A stretch of 64,000 nucleotides of DNA from Massospora cicadina (Eukaryota; Entomophthoromycota; Entomophthoromycetes; Entomophthorales; Entomophthoraceae), in the NCBI GenBank assembly GCA_022478985.1, contig JAKSZP010009529.1, positions 1-64,000 of the forward strand, given 5' to 3'. A program made the position numbers and the translations under genes. This document shows, piece by piece, positions 45,643 to 56,381 of this stretch. The notes beneath the pieces were generated by a model. The model searched no databases, was not told the origin of the DNA, and saw only the letters and a list, made by a program, of their open reading frames with translations. Positions within the stretch are counted from its first letter, which is position 1. Every line of letters begins with the position of its first letter.

Positions 45643-46400
45643 CTAACTAGTTGGGAGGAATTGCATAGCCATCTTTAAGAACCAGGTTCCCAAGGAAAGT
45701 AACTTCCTCCTTATAAATCTCACACTTGAAAGGCTTGACGAACAAACCTGCCTTATGCAAGGTGGCCACCACTGCTTCCAGATCAGTAGCGTGTTGTTTG
45801 GGAGTTGGGGAGTGAACCAGGATATCATCAATGTATGCAACTGCACAGGTAAACTGGAGGTCGCCCAGTACATTGTTGATCATACGTTGAAACATAGCGG
45901 GAGCATTCTTCAGCCTGAAGGGCATTACATGGAATTGGAAAATGCCACGCTTCATCTGGGTCGCTGTTAACTATTCCTGCCCTTTCATCACCTGAATTTG
46001 GTTGAAGGCATTCACCAAATCCAGCTTAGAGAACACATGGGATTTGGTGATTGCCTGGCTAATCATCTGCTCCAAAGGCAAGGGGTAGGGATCAGAAACT
46101 GTTATTTTATTCAAATGGCTGTAATCCATTCAGGGATGGAGAGAACTATCTGCTTTTTTGGCGAAGATGATGGGGGAGGTGACGGGCAAGGTCTCCTTAA
46201 ACAACCACCCTTTTTTCAGCATATTGTCCAACCAGGTATTGAGTGCAACTTCTTCCTCCGCCATATGGGGATACAATGAACAGTTGATGTTCAACAACTC
46301 CATGGTCATTAAAAACCCACAATCAAACCTAGTGTGCTTAGGCAGATGATACGCCTTTTCCAAGTTGAAGATTCTTTGATAGCGCATTAAGCTCTCAGGA
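45643..46400 (-). pseudogene. Element I reverse transcriptase
   Basis: The leader 46387-46130 reads AEEEVALNTWLDNMLKKGWLFKETLPVTSPIIFAKKADSSLHP, the start of a chromovirus RT. The palm block with the first Asp (KLDLVNAFNQIQ) is readable near 46030 in another frame. The piece 45955-45647 carries FHVMPFRLKNAPAMFQRMINNVL, the intact catalytic box AVAYIDDILVHS and the thumb. There is at least one stop and one frame change between the blocks. Confidence 0.85.
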
Positions 46401-46552
46401 AAATTGGCCAGGATGCCCGCAGAAGTGACTAGGGAAGTGATAGAACTGGTTCCTTGTGTCTTCTTGAGAGTGTTGATAAAAGGGAATTCTTCCTCCAGAT
46501 GATCATTGGTAAACTACAACATATTAGACTCCAAGTGAATCTTAACATGTTG

Positions 46553-46834
46553 TCAGCGCCACCACCTCACACCTAAGATCACCGGAAACACCAAGTTTGG
46601 CATGGCTGAAAAATGATTGCAGAAGCTTAACTGGTGGATTGAAAAAGATACCGGTTGGCAAATGACATATGAGGTCTGGGAAGCAGATGAGGCCACCATC
46701 ACTGAGGGACCTGCATCCATTTCCAGCTCTAATTGTTGCACCAACTTGACACTCTTGAAGTTCCCTGCAGCTCCGGTATCCACCAGGGCCACAAAGGAGA
46801 CATGATGCGAGCTGACACTGATCTTCATAGGCAA
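46553..46834 (-). pseudogene. Element I protease
   Basis: The open frame reads VSFVALVDTGAAGNFKSVKLVQQL, an intact active-site loop. A QPVSFSIHQLSFCNHFSAMPNLVFPVILGVRWW end follows, typical of chromovirus proteases (…VILGM.WL). Element E shows the same ending (HIILGVEW). The link to RT (46400-46552) contains stops. Confidence 0.8.
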
Positions 46835-46879
46835 TAGGAAATAAGCAAAGTTTTGTTTATTGGAAGATTTGACTGACTT

Positions 46880-47863
46880 TTATGCGACTGAAGAAATAAC
46901 TGGCATATTGGGGGTAAGGTTGGGGTCTTTTGATGGAGCGAAAATTGGGAGTATGAGGGTGGGGGAAACGACTTCCTCCATCTGGGCCTTAACAGATTCA
47001 TTAATAGGTGACTCTGTATCCACCAACTCAGACATGGGGGTTACGGCAGGATCAGTACCCAGATCTACCACTAGTTCAGAGATAGGCGCGTCGTCTGCAT
47101 CTACTTTGGGTATCCCTATCATAAAATTCCCCTTTTGATAACGGGTAACGTGATGGGGTAAGGCATTGATGGTGGTCGCGGTGGCACATATTTGATCTAC
47201 TGATCCTTGGATGGTGGACCAGACCTTGTGATGAGCGGAAACCAAATTCAAGTCTGATCTAAAGACTGCCTGAAGCATATCAATAGAGAGACCTGATGTG
47301 GGGGCCAAGTCATGAAAGATAGAAATCAAAGAAACCAGGCTGGGGGCTTCAGCCATGGCATAGATCAGTCTGAATAGGTGGTCAGATTGTGATACAGGGG
47401 GTTTCAGGGCAGCTGACACGACATCCATCAGTGGGGTGGGGTCTCCTGCTTGTGAGGAAGAGAACAAAAGGCTTCTCACCCAACAGCGGGCATCCCCATC
47501 CACAGCGTCTAACAACGCAAGCCCTTGTTGGGTATGGGATAACGCGGAAGCAGTATTAAGCGCAATTGCTTTATGAATTTGCACCTTGGTGAGCGCGTCA
47601 AGGGCTTGATTGGAGATCTCTCAGGAGGAGACACTCAAACTTCCCTCCAGGCTAGTGGAAGGAGGAGCTGCAATCCGCGCAGCTTGGGTGGATTGAAGAA
47701 GATTTCCCAAGGTAGAGCGGATACTTCTCCCAAAATTGGAAAGTGACCAAACAAACAACAAACAGAAAACTACTGATTGCACATTCATTTGGTAAAGGGT
47801 AACCACTGCAGTACCCAGTTTGAAGAACAAGGCGGAAGTGGCCTGAAATAATGGTTAGTTGAT
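46880..47863 (-). pseudogene. Element I gag-position gene
   Basis: A 234-residue open frame (47584-46880) follows the leader. It is mostly helical (LNTASALSHTQQGLALLDAVDGDARCWVRSLLF) and ends with an acidic Pro/Ser-rich tail. No CCHC knuckle is present and I recognise no named domain; position argues for gag. A short open piece upstream (47830-47621) includes a hydrophobic stretch and may be leader sequence. Chromovirus gags often lack clear motifs. Confidence 0.6.
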
Positions 47864-48081
47864 TATGTCATGGAAATGGCAGAAGAAGTTTAGACTGACC
47901 TGCCAGTTGGGATGCGTAAGCACCCAAAAAGCAATCCAGAATGCCAGAGGCATTGCCAACCAAATGATGTTATATGGAGCCGGGCATTGGGAAATGATGA
48001 ATTGTTGGTGTAACACAACAGTGAGTATGATCCCGACAATGAACCACAATGAGCCCACTCCTGACTCAGGTGGTATTTGAG
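47864..48081 (-). repeat. Element I 5' LTR, piece 1
   Basis: It matches 41956-42174 (GAAGAAGTTTAGACTGACCT, GGAGC.GGGCATTGGGAAATGA). It ends at the LINE-B junction. Confidence 0.85.
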
Positions 48082-48303
48082 TTTTTGTGTACGTTAGGGC
48101 ACCCAGTGCAGGCAACTTTGTGGGATGAAACCCAGGGTACTGCCCCCTGCTACACTGGGGCTGCGCGAATCTAAGAACCACCAAAGTGGGCCCAACCGCG
48201 GATGGGGTGGCTCACACCACCCTTAAACTGACATATTCTTCACTGTTTGGTATACCAGGTACCAAAGGCTACCCAGCCAGTTCAGAGATATGCCTCCCAT
48301 CCT

Positions 48304-49173
48304 TTACTGCGAGAATGAGACCAGAATGACCCCCAAGCTGGACTTACTTGAGGAAAGAGGATTGTCATAGCTTTCTACAGCTATTTCTATCCGTCGCTTG
48401 ACTATGGCCAGGGAGCTTGCTGCCTGGATTCCTTCTAAAGGGAAGCAACGCTGGTTTCTGGCAAGCCATAGACCATACATCACTTCCCCCATATCGTGCA
48501 CCAGACCCTGAACCCCTCCTTGTCTGCAAGCAGACTTGGTGGAGCATACGCAGTCAGTATCTCTGGCCATGCGAGATGACCAGAGGATAACTTACACCCT
48601 GGTTGGTATGCTTCATAACAAAGGAGAACACTACTCCACACAGCATCCGCTGCTGGACACTCTGTGAAGATGTGCTTTGCTGTCTCCACCCCTCCGCATA
48701 CCTTACAATCATACAGAAGGTCATCCTCCTTATGCTTACTCCACTTCTGCAGAGTCGCCCCAGTGACCAGGATGTTGCTGTGGAGTTGGAAGAAAAAGTT
48801 CTGAACTGGTATAGACCAGCATCCCTTAACCCTCCTCCCCCACAGGTCCATCAGGCCAGGTCACATTTTACAAGTGATCCAGGACAAGTACGTCGAGCAA
48901 AGCTCTCTGTCTTGTAGCTTCTGAAACTGGCGGTTGTGAAATCTGAGAGGCAGACACCGCTACCTCCTCCCACCTTGAGCCAGTCCCGAAGGATGAAGAG
49001 GCTTTCCCATCTGGAGTATCTCCAGCCTTCTCTTCCTCATGGGAACACCCGCTGATCCTGCCCTCCACGACCTTCTGAACGGGCTTCCTCAGCCTCTAAT
49101 GCAGCTAGAGAAGGAATTGCTTCCCTCTAGCAAGAAGGCAGTTCAGTTGTTTCCACAACATCCCATGCCTTCC
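48304..49173 (-). pseudogene. LINE-B ORF2, C-terminal zf-RVT-like region
   Basis: The piece 48851-48480 reads VKGCWSIPVQNFFFQLHSNILVTGATLQKW, then CKVCGGVETAKHIFTECPAADAVWSSVL. This is the Cys/His domain that follows the RT in many plant-type L1 elements. The next piece (48570-48304) reads YGLWLARNQRCF, the pattern usually found at the ORF2 end. 48082-48303 is 3' UTR with no feature visible. Confidence 0.75.
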
Positions 49174-50379
49174 TTACCAGCCCCTTGGAGGTGCTGGTAA
49201 CATTATTGGCTGCTTCCACCCTAAGCAATCTCCTGCCATCGCCATCAAGGAGGTACCCCCAGTGGACCGCCCAATAAAGTGCTTGAAGGCTTTGCGCAGA
49301 TGAGGTTCCATCTCCAGTCCCCAAGCTCCTCCCCAAAGGGAAATTGCCCGGATCCTTTCTTTGGTCCACTCTCCACCTTCTAATCTACCCTTGCTGCCTG
49401 CCCAACCTCTAAAGTAATCCTTCCAGTAGCCAGGTAGGTTCCCCACACTTGGAATGGCCCCTTGATTGATGCCCCAGCTAACACCAATATTCTTGTTCAA
49501 ACTGTCCTTGCAAGCCTTAGAGAGGTAGTCCTCCAGTATCAGAGACCAACAAATAGATTTTCCCTCCCAAGTGACCTGTGCGATCCATTTCAGCTGCAGT
49601 GCTTTGATCATACTCCTGAAGTTAATCAGACTGATGCCCCCCTTCTTCACCTCCTGACACAAGTTAGAGCAACTGGTTTTTAATGCTCGCCCTCGCCAAA
49701 TGAACTGGATGATTGAACTCTGTATTCTTCTGATGGAAGATGCTGGCAGTGGAACACATCTGGCAATGTACCATAGTCTGGAAAAAATGAAAGTGTTCAT
49801 GACAATGGCCCTGCCCCAATAAGATAAATTGAGCCATTGCCACTTCCAAGCCGCTTTTTTAAGGTCTGCTTCAAGTTTGAGCCAAATTTCTTGTGGCAAC
49901 GCTCGCCCAGGGGTGGGACACCTGAGATACAGAAACTCCTCCCCTGTTGCCATCCAGGGAATCGAGCTCTTTGGTGCCACACCCAACGTCACCATTCTGC
50001 CAATGGGCCAAGCCCTGGATTTTGACAGATTGACCTTAGCATTGCTTGCGTTCTGGTACATCTTCAGAATTTTCATCACCACCTTCTCCTCCTCCTCCGA
50101 CGAAACATAAATCCATGTATCATCTACAAATGTTGAATGAGAATACTCCTTGCCATTGATGTTAAGTTTCCTCTGGTCCGACTTTCTGAGAGCCACTGAA
50201 AGGGTCTCTATTGCAAGGACAAACAACAAGGGAGATAGAGAGTTTCCCTGGCGCACGCCCCTACACACCCTAAAGGGGTGGGAGAGGACCCCATTGATAT
50301 TGACAACTGATGAGGCCTTCTCATAAATTGCTTTAAGCAGTCTCAGAAAATGCCCCCTGATTCCAACCCTACTTAACAC
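49174..50379 (-). pseudogene. LINE-B ORF2, RT palm, thumb and downstream
   Basis: A 401-residue open stretch. It begins in the palm after a frameshift, with VCRGVRQGNSLSPLLFVLAIETL (Asn where most have Asp in QGDPLSP). The catalytic FVDD is at residues 84-87, followed by NASNAKVNLSKSRAW, WLNLSYWGRAIVMNTFIFSRLWY and the helical thumb region (IQFIWRG ... GGISLINFRSMIKAL). Its length without a stop suggests a modest age. RT copies element RNA at the nicked target. Confidence 0.88.
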
Positions 50380-50669
50380 TTCCCAAAGAAACTCATGATT
50401 CTTCCAATCATACGCCTTCTCTTGATCAAGAAACAGTAGCCACCCCTCTGGTCATACTGTTTACTTGCCCACTCTTCTATCAGGTGAAGCAGCATCAAAT
50501 TGTCAGTAATTGAGCGTTCTGGGATAAGCCCATTCTGCTCTTTTCCAACAACATCCACCAAAACTCCCTTTAGTCGATTGGTTAGGATCTTCATTAAGAT
50601 CTTATAGTCAACATTAAGCAGTGTCAAAGGCCAATAGTTCCCCATGAGGGAGGGATCGCCCTTCTTATA
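50373..50669 (-). pseudogene. LINE-B ORF2, RT fingers, part after the mariner
   Basis: Directly beyond the mariner the frame resumes with KKGDPSLMGNYWPLTLLNVDYKILMKIL and EQNGLIPERSITDNLMLLH, RT blocks 1 to 3. A frameshift near 50440 separates it from the palm. The codons before the mariner (VVVVLY at about 51979) continue in phase with KKGD here. Confidence 0.85.
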
Positions 50670-50701
50670 TGAGGGTAAGTCAAAAAGTAAAGGCAAATTT
50701 T
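50670..50701. repeat. Mariner left TIR
   Basis: It begins TGAGGGTAAGTCAAAAAG and is complementary to 51945-51976 with one mismatch. Confidence 0.93.
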
Positions 50702-50744
50702 TAAAAAGGAACTTTTTATTGTGAAAACAAGGTGACAAGTAACA

Positions 50745-51865
50745 TCATTTCTCTACATAATCTCCCTCAATTTCTATGCACTTGGTCCATCTCTTGACAA
50801 GCTTCATAATTGCGTCCTGGAAGAAGATTTGTGGCATCGTGCACAGCCACTCGCGCACCACCTCCACAACCTCATCATCTGATGAAAATTTGGATTCACG
50901 CAGGTGCTCCTTCATCAGACCAAAAAGATGAAAATCACTTGGAGCTAGGTCAGGACTGTACGGCGGATGCTCTAGCAGCTCAAAACCAAGAACTTGAATG
51001 CACTGGATCGTTTTCCCCGCAGTATTAGGATGGGCATTGTCCTGAAGCAAAAGCACACCTTTTGAAAGTTTTCCTCGCCTCTTTGTTTTGATTTTGGGTT
51101 TCAGAACTCGCAGTAGCTCACAGTAGCTGTCACTATTCACTGTTTGACCTTTAGGAGTGTAATGAATTAGAAGTGGACCTTTCATATCCCAAAACACTGT
51201 CATCATCAACTTTCCTGCAGAAACTTGTCTTTTGAACTTTTTTGCTGTAGGCGAGGATGGATGTTTCCACACCATACTCTGCCACTTACTCTGTGGTTTA
51301 AAGTGATGGACCCATGTCTCATCAACGGTTACTATGCGACTGAGAAACTCTTCTCCTTCCTCTTCTAAACGCCTTAAATGTTTTTTTAAAATTTCCAAAC
51401 GTTTCTGTTTTTGCTGGTCTGTCAGTTGATGTGGTAACCAACGAGCACACACTTTGCGATAATTTAGTGATTTGTGGATGATTGCAACTGCTGAACTGTG
51501 GCTAATGTTCAACGCATGTGCAATATCATCAATTTTAACATGACGATCATCATGAATCATTCTCTCAACTGTCTCGATGTTCTTGTCCATCTTTAAAGTG
51601 GATGGCCTACCTGAACACTCTTCATCGCATATAGATACATGACCATTTTAAAGCGATTTATCCACTCACAAATTTTGCGTTCACTAAGACATCTCTCACT
51701 GTACTGCTGCTGCATTCTGCAAATATTCTCCGAAGGTTTAGTCCCTTCAGAGTGCAGAAAACGTACCACTCCCCTCATTTCTTCCTTGGTGCACATGGAC
51801 AATGGGACACTCATAATAAAATGCCCTGAAATCACTACAAATGGAGTTGAGCACTGAAACAACAC
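50745..51865 (-). pseudogene. Mariner transposase, one frameshift
   Basis: The N-terminal HTH half (51865-51593) includes MRGVVRFLHSEGTKPSENICRMQQQY and CEWINRF. The frame then changes near 51645, and the larger part (51590-50745, 281 residues) is fully open. That part has a second HTH (IDDIAHALNISHSSAVAII), the VTVDETWVHH block, LLQDNAHPN and YSPDLAPSDFHLF. The three catalytic Asp are all present, with 34 residues between the second and third, hence DD34D. Total length is near 345-370 residues, normal for the family. The enzyme cuts at the TIRs and inserts at TA. Only the single frameshift visibly breaks it. Confidence 0.93.
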
Positions 51866-51944
51866 AGCTAAAGAACAAAAAAACTTTGAGGTTATGATAT
51901 GTCATTGTTCAGTCAGTGCTGCCATCCATTGCAGCAGGGAAAAT

Positions 51945-51976
51945 AAAATTTGCCTTTACTTTTTGAATTACCCTCA
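51945..51976. repeat. Mariner right TIR
   Basis: It is the inverted partner of 50670-50701 and is followed by TA. Confidence 0.93.
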
Positions 51977-51978
51977 TA

Positions 51979-52622
51979 CAACACCACCACTACACCCTTT
52001 GAAAATGCCGGCCCAATTGTACCAGAGGCTAGGAGTTGGTTGTACAGCTCAGCAAGCATCTCGGACATTTCTTCCCAAAATAATTTGAAGAGCTCCAAGA
52101 TTAACCCATCCTCCCTGGGAGCCTTGCCATTCTTGCCCTTGCGGATGGCATCTGACACCTCCAAACTGCAGATCTTGCTACATAGGTGCAGCTGAGTCTC
52201 CTTTTGCAGTACCTCCAGTTCGCTTGAGAGTACTTTGGATGCCTCTGGGTCATTCTCAGAGGGGCCATAAAGGTCCTCATAGTAGGATTTGGCCACCTCA
52301 GCCATGCGAGCTGCATCCTTCACCTCAACTCCCCCATATCCTTGCCAAGGGTCTGAATGCCTCTACTGCTTTGTGGAGTAGGGCCACATTACTATTAGAA
52401 TCCTCATCCCATATAGACTTTCTTTGTTTGAGGTGATCCATTATGAAGGCTCCCATCGATTTTAAATACAATTCAGCCTTGGTCGTGTAGGCAGATGCCC
52501 CCATGGCCATGGCCTGCTTGCAGGTACTTTTAGAAGCTTCTCTCCAAGGTTTCATACCTCGAACGCATGGCTCCTAGCTGCCTTCCAAAGATTTCACAAG
52601 CCATCTTGAGATCAGCCTTCAT
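51979..52622 (-). pseudogene. LINE-B ORF2, linker and RT start
   Basis: 52323-51979 reads VAKSYYEDLYGPSENDPEASK, then ISDAIRKGKNGKAPREDG-like sequence (family KAPGPDG, here changed) and LFWEEMSEMLAELYNQLLASG, up to VVVVLY at the mariner TA. Upstream, 52555-52325 is the helical linker after the endonuclease in another frame. Confidence 0.8.
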
Positions 52623-53542
52623 CTACAACCATTTTACTGGTGCATCTGGCTTCCCCACAATCTGGCTTCTCCACCACCTCACCTTCTTCCTCATGGTATC
52701 CTGAAGTGGACTCCACTTCAAGAGTTCAGGGTTCATTCTCCAGATCCCTTTCCCTGAAGAAGCAACCTGAGGGTCACTGATCTGCAGTTCCAGGGGCCTG
52801 TGGTCTGAAGCACCTGGATCATGATTCCAAAGGATCAACTTGCAGCGACTCAGGAGAGGCTGGGGCACTGACACAAGGTCAATGCGGGAGAAATGATCCC
52901 CCTGGATGTGAGTCCACCCAGTCTCTCCATCCTCACCATGGCCAGCTCTCCACACATCCAGTAGGCCAAAGTCAATCATTAAACTGGCCAACTCGTGGGC
53001 TCCAGGATCAGAGCTCCAGTTGCCTGAAGCCCCAACCCTGTCATCCTAAAGCAGACACAGTTCATGTCTCTCCCCAGCACTACTGACCCCCCAATGCCTT
53101 CCTCCTGAATCCTTAGGCTGACCTTCTGGAAGAAGGCCTTCCATTCAGATCCAGAATTGGGCGCATATATGCTGATAAACCAAATTGATTCCTCTCCAAA
53201 CAGTGACATTACTGCCACACTGCTCTTCCAGGAACCAATACCCTTTTATCCAACACCTTAACCTTGTCCGCCCACCAGACCAAGATACCCCCCTTGGCTT
53301 CTCCCCTCCCTCTTTCCCTCCCCTAAGGGTGAGTCTGAGTTTGGTTGATCCACCAAATGAGAGTAAAATGATTGTTTCAGAGGGAACTGGAAAGCCCAGT
53401 CCTCTTCCACCCCAGGTTTGGACTTAGTCTCAGTGAGGAAGCTGATATCTATCCCATGTTGTTGCAATTGGAGTTTCACCCGCTGCTGCTGCTTGAGTCT
53501 ATTCAGACCCCGCGCATTAGCAAATTCAACCCTGATCGCCAT
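52623..53542 (-). pseudogene. LINE-B ORF2, endonuclease domain
   Basis: ORF2 probably starts at MAIRVEFANARGLNRLKQQQ (53542). The block ISFLTETK holds the catalytic Glu, WFISIYAPNSGSEW and VVLGRDMNCV follow in another frame (53218-52979), then THIQGDHFSRIDLV and SDHRPL with the Asp-His pair in 52991-52623. Two frameshifts split it. The enzyme nicks target DNA. Confidence 0.8.
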
Positions 53543-54976
53543 AGGTCAAAACTGAAGAGGCCTTGGTGTCAGGATCTGGGGGGTCCCCATCCTCTTCCAC
53601 CTCAGCTGGTTTAGCGGGACCACGTTTCTTCCTCCCCTTTTCAGTACTAGACTGAGCCAGGGGTGGAGGCTGCTTGGTCACAGCATCCTCCGGAATCTTG
53701 CCATTGCCAGGGTCCTCAATAGACCCCTCCACTTCAGTTGGAGGCATTGGGTTAGAAGGCATTGGCCCACTATTGCTAGCAGGCAACACCTCCCTCACCT
53801 CCGCCTCTTCCCCTATGGGCCTCGCGCGCTCTGTCACACCCACATCCTTATGGTCGCCCGCCTCTTATGTGATCAAGTGATGGGGAGAACCCCATCCATT
53901 TGGGAGGCGACCGCCTCCATAATGTCCTTTGCGGACTGTGCCAAAGCGCCACTCAGCTCGATTTGGAGTCTCATCTGCTTCCCTCGCCTTCTGGGAGCGT
54001 TTTGACTCCTTGTTGACCTTCCTCGCACTTTTCAGCACTCCAGTCACCGCCTCCAAAGTGATGCCAGCCTGCAGCCTCCTCCCTTGCTTTGGCTGACATC
54101 TCAGTCAGCTTCTCCAACGCCTTCTGGAGAGCCAACTTCTCCTTCTCAGAGGGCACCATCACTGGCACCCCGCGCTAGGCCCTGCTAGGCTTGGCCACTG
54201 CCGCAGGAGGTTGAACCTGAGGACATTTGGCTCTGACGTGCCCCTTTGCACCACACAAGAAGCACCTGTCCAGCGGTACCACAGGGACACTCCAGGTCCC
54301 CACAGTGACTGAACGAGGTAACTCCCCATATGATTTTCAAAAGTTCAACCTTCAAAACCCAGTCCCCAGATCCTACGGTGAACTTTTTCAAGCTACCGTC
54401 CTTCTGCTTCAAGTTCTTTACCAGCTTGTTCTCATTAAAGGAGATCACTCTGCCAAAGCCTTTCAGCTGAGACATCATGGCCCCTCTAGTGATCACAGGT
54501 GGTACGTCCCTCAGAATGAACCTTCCAATCTTGGTGCCAATGTCAAGACATACGGCCTCCTCATTCTTTGTGCTCAAACTGGCAGCCAAAACCTGTTCCT
54601 TTTGAAGCTTAGACTGGAAGGTCATAAGTTTCAACCCAGGAGCCAAACGTGAAATATGGAGTGGGGCGAACCCACACACCTCAATCACCCTGACCATGAG
54701 CATCTCCTTAGACCATCCAGTCTTCACTTCCACGGCGTGAACCCTCTTGAGGCTCTCCACCATGCTCGCCATCAGATCCTTGGATGGGCCAGAGTTCCCC
54801 ACTTCAAAAAGCTTGGTTCCAACACCAAATCCATTAGCAGCTGCCGCAGCAAAGGAGACTGAAGCCCCCTCTGCAGCAGAAGCCACCCCCGCTGTTGATT
54901 TGTTAATGGAGTTGGTCTCTCTGGTTTGGTTTTGTGACAAAGTTTGCTCTCCAGGCCCTTTTTGTGTGGGAACCAT
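53543..54976 (-). pseudogene. LINE-B ORF1 with CCHC knuckle
   Basis: The open frame 54976-54185 starts MVPTQKGPGEQTLSQ and has a folded-looking middle (FILRDVPPVITRGAMMSQLKGFGRVISF). Near 54300 the frame shifts, and in the other frame a CCHC knuckle (CFLCGAKGHVRAKC) lies at 54223-54264, followed by a stop near 54175. Charged helical sequence (54168-53971, EKEKLALQKALEKLTEM) and a Pro/Glu-rich stretch (53843-53526) follow before ORF2 and may be the rest of ORF1 read past the stop. It is an RNA-binding role by analogy with other L1-type ORF1 proteins. Confidence 0.7.
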
Positions 54977-55454
54977 TGCAGCCCTTTTGGGTCAGTCTGT
55001 CATTTTGGTACGTGAGTGCTCTCGCCTTTTGCTGCACCAGTGTAAGCCCATGTAAGCTACTGGCCGCTATCCAGGTTTCAGGCCAACCTAGAAAACCGCG
55101 GTGATTATTGTAGACAGGTGAGCCAAAGCTCAGCCAATCAGGATTGCCCCACCCTTGTCACTGAGACCTGCTTTTGCAGCGCCCCGCCTCATAGGAAAGT
55201 AGTGTGACAGATGATATGCCCAACTCTTGCCTCCCCCTTCCTGCCCATATTCCCCCCAAAGGAGAGTGGAAGCACCCACAAGAACAGGTTGGGTTACAGT
55301 CATTAGCTTCCATCCCACTCCCCATCCAGGCCACTACAGGACCTTTCCAGGGCGCCTCTCTGGGTTCTGGTGTTAGCTACTCACTCATGTTTCACAAGCT
55401 TTCCTCAGTTGCATGCCACGTGAAGGCCCCAGCTTACCCTACCTAGCTCCCAAA
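54977..55454 (-). other. LINE-B 5' UTR
   Basis: No gene is supported here. GC-rich sequence between ORF1 and the resumption of the LTR of I. LINE promoters normally lie in this part, but I see no specific site. Confidence 0.6.
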
Positions 55455-56311
55455 AATTGGCCAACAATTTTCTCAGTGTAATGCAACTGATTAAATAGTG
55501 GTTGATTGGGGTAGTGACAAGCCAGGATCAGGACCCTCAATTTTGACCTAACTGGCGAATTATTTGGGAATGGGCAGGTTAGTTCCCTGGGAACCAACAT
55601 CAAAATTTTTGGCGGTGGGCTGAGTCACTGTCAGTTTGACCTCAAATGTGCAAACTGAGGCTCAGTTGCATTTCCAATGGTTGGTGCGATGGCATTTAGC
55701 CTGATGAGCAGTGGGAATCCCCCAAGGCCACCCCACATAGGGGCGGGTCCATTTTGGTTGGGAACAGGTTTGGGACGCCCAACCCACCCGCGCTCTGTTG
55801 CTGGGCCATTTGTTTAGTCAATAGCATCACATCAGCCACAACGCCCAAATTGTCAACAGGGGACTTTGAACCCTCATCAATGATGTCTAATGCTATAGCC
55901 TGCCCATCAAGAATGATCCCTGATGACTTTTGTAGGGAGGTGATTTGTTCAATCGTCATGTTAATTGTATTGAAACCATCAGGCATTCCAGCCAATAAAT
56001 CAGTCTTCATGCCTTTCTGACCATTTGAGATCCAAATATTGGGCAGATTACTGCTCAAATTTGTTCCTATTAATTTTAATTCAGCAATCTCAGCTTAGAT
56101 TTCGCTGATTCCCCATAACAGTTCCACTGAGGTAAGTTTGAGTACTGGAGGGGGAATCCAAAGCGGAAGGGCTGTTACCCAGCGCTCATCTACTACATGA
56201 GCGAGATTGCCCTGAGTGATGAGGGGTACCGCCATTCTCTTTGGCGCCTTCTCCCTCAGGAATGGAAAAATGGCCCAATCAACACCCAGGGGACGTTCCC
56301 TGGGACTTACA
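55455..56311 (-). repeat. Element I 5' LTR, piece 2
   Basis: It matches about 42535-43386 throughout, including GGGTAGTGACAAGCCAG, GGCCACCCCACATAGGGG and CTCATCTACTACATGAGC. It ends CTTACA at 56311. Confidence 0.9.
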
Positions 56312-56316
56312 GAATT

Positions 56317-56376
56317 TCCTCAATTCTACCAGATGTCAAGGATTTACCAATTTTTCTGTGCGCCAAATCTGTGACA
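56317..56376 (-). repeat. Element G 5' LTR, piece 3
   Basis: It matches the last part of the complete G LTR (about 27537-27596) and ends GTGACA before the ACAGG target copy. Confidence 0.88.
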
Positions 56377-56381
56377 ACAGG

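Larger units (their letters stand above)
50670..51976 (-). mobile_element. DD34D mariner inserted in the RT of LINE-B
   Basis: It is 1,307 bp with 32-bp terminal inverted repeats (50670-50701 and 51945-51976, starting TGAGGGTAA, one visible mismatch) and TA target copies at 50668-50669 and 51977-51978. The size, TIRs and TA sites are canonical for mariner. It is the innermost insertion on its branch. Confidence 0.95.
48082..55454 (-). mobile_element. LINE-B, L1-like non-LTR retrotransposon in the 5' LTR of I
   Basis: On the minus strand it runs from a 5' UTR near 55454 through ORF1 (CCHC) and ORF2 (endonuclease, RT, Cys/His domain) to a 3' end near 48082. There a short T5 run on the plus strand may be the remains of the poly(A) tail. 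RT blocks (LLNVDYKILMKIL, NGLIPERSITDNL, VRQGNSLSP, FVDD) are L1-like but clearly different from LINE-A. A mariner interrupts the RT. No target duplication is evident, and about 360 bp of the LTR seems lost at the site. Confidence 0.85.
41956..56311 (-). mobile_element. Element I: chromodomain Ty3/gypsy inserted in the 5' LTR of G
   Basis: The left LTR is 41956-43386 (1431 bp). The right LTR is split by LINE-B into 47864-48081 and about 55455-56311. GAATT copies lie at 41951-41955 and 56312-56316, and the LTR of G resumes afterwards. The minus orientation is set by the purine tract (AAAAAGGAAAGGG) beside the left LTR. Internal order is gag, protease, RT, RNase H, integrase, chromodomain. The primer site differs from the A/B/C/G/H type. 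It resembles element E in architecture but has unrelated LTRs. Confidence 0.88.
26570..56376 (-). mobile_element. Element G: Ty3/gypsy inserted in pol of element A, host of F, H and I
   Basis: The left LTR (3' LTR on the minus strand) is 26570-27596. The right LTR is recovered in three pieces (34420-35210, 41776-41955, 56317-56376) separated by elements H and I. Target copies ACAGG are exact at 26565-26569 and 56377-56381. The A frame reads MIINTGLTLEIPEH across the joined site. Internal order on the minus strand is primer site, gag (split by F), protease, RT, RNase H, integrase, and a purine tract (GGAAGAGGTGG) next to the left LTR. The LTR starts TG but ends GA in element orientation. Confidence 0.9.

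Noticed and set aside
54227..54652. 141-residue plus-strand open frame
   Set aside because: It is antisense to LINE-B ORF1, which has a CCHC knuckle and the right position.
26570..56376. An endogenous retrovirus with an envelope gene
   Set aside because: No env-like open frame with signal peptide or transmembrane segments lies between integrase and the 3' LTR of any gypsy element here.
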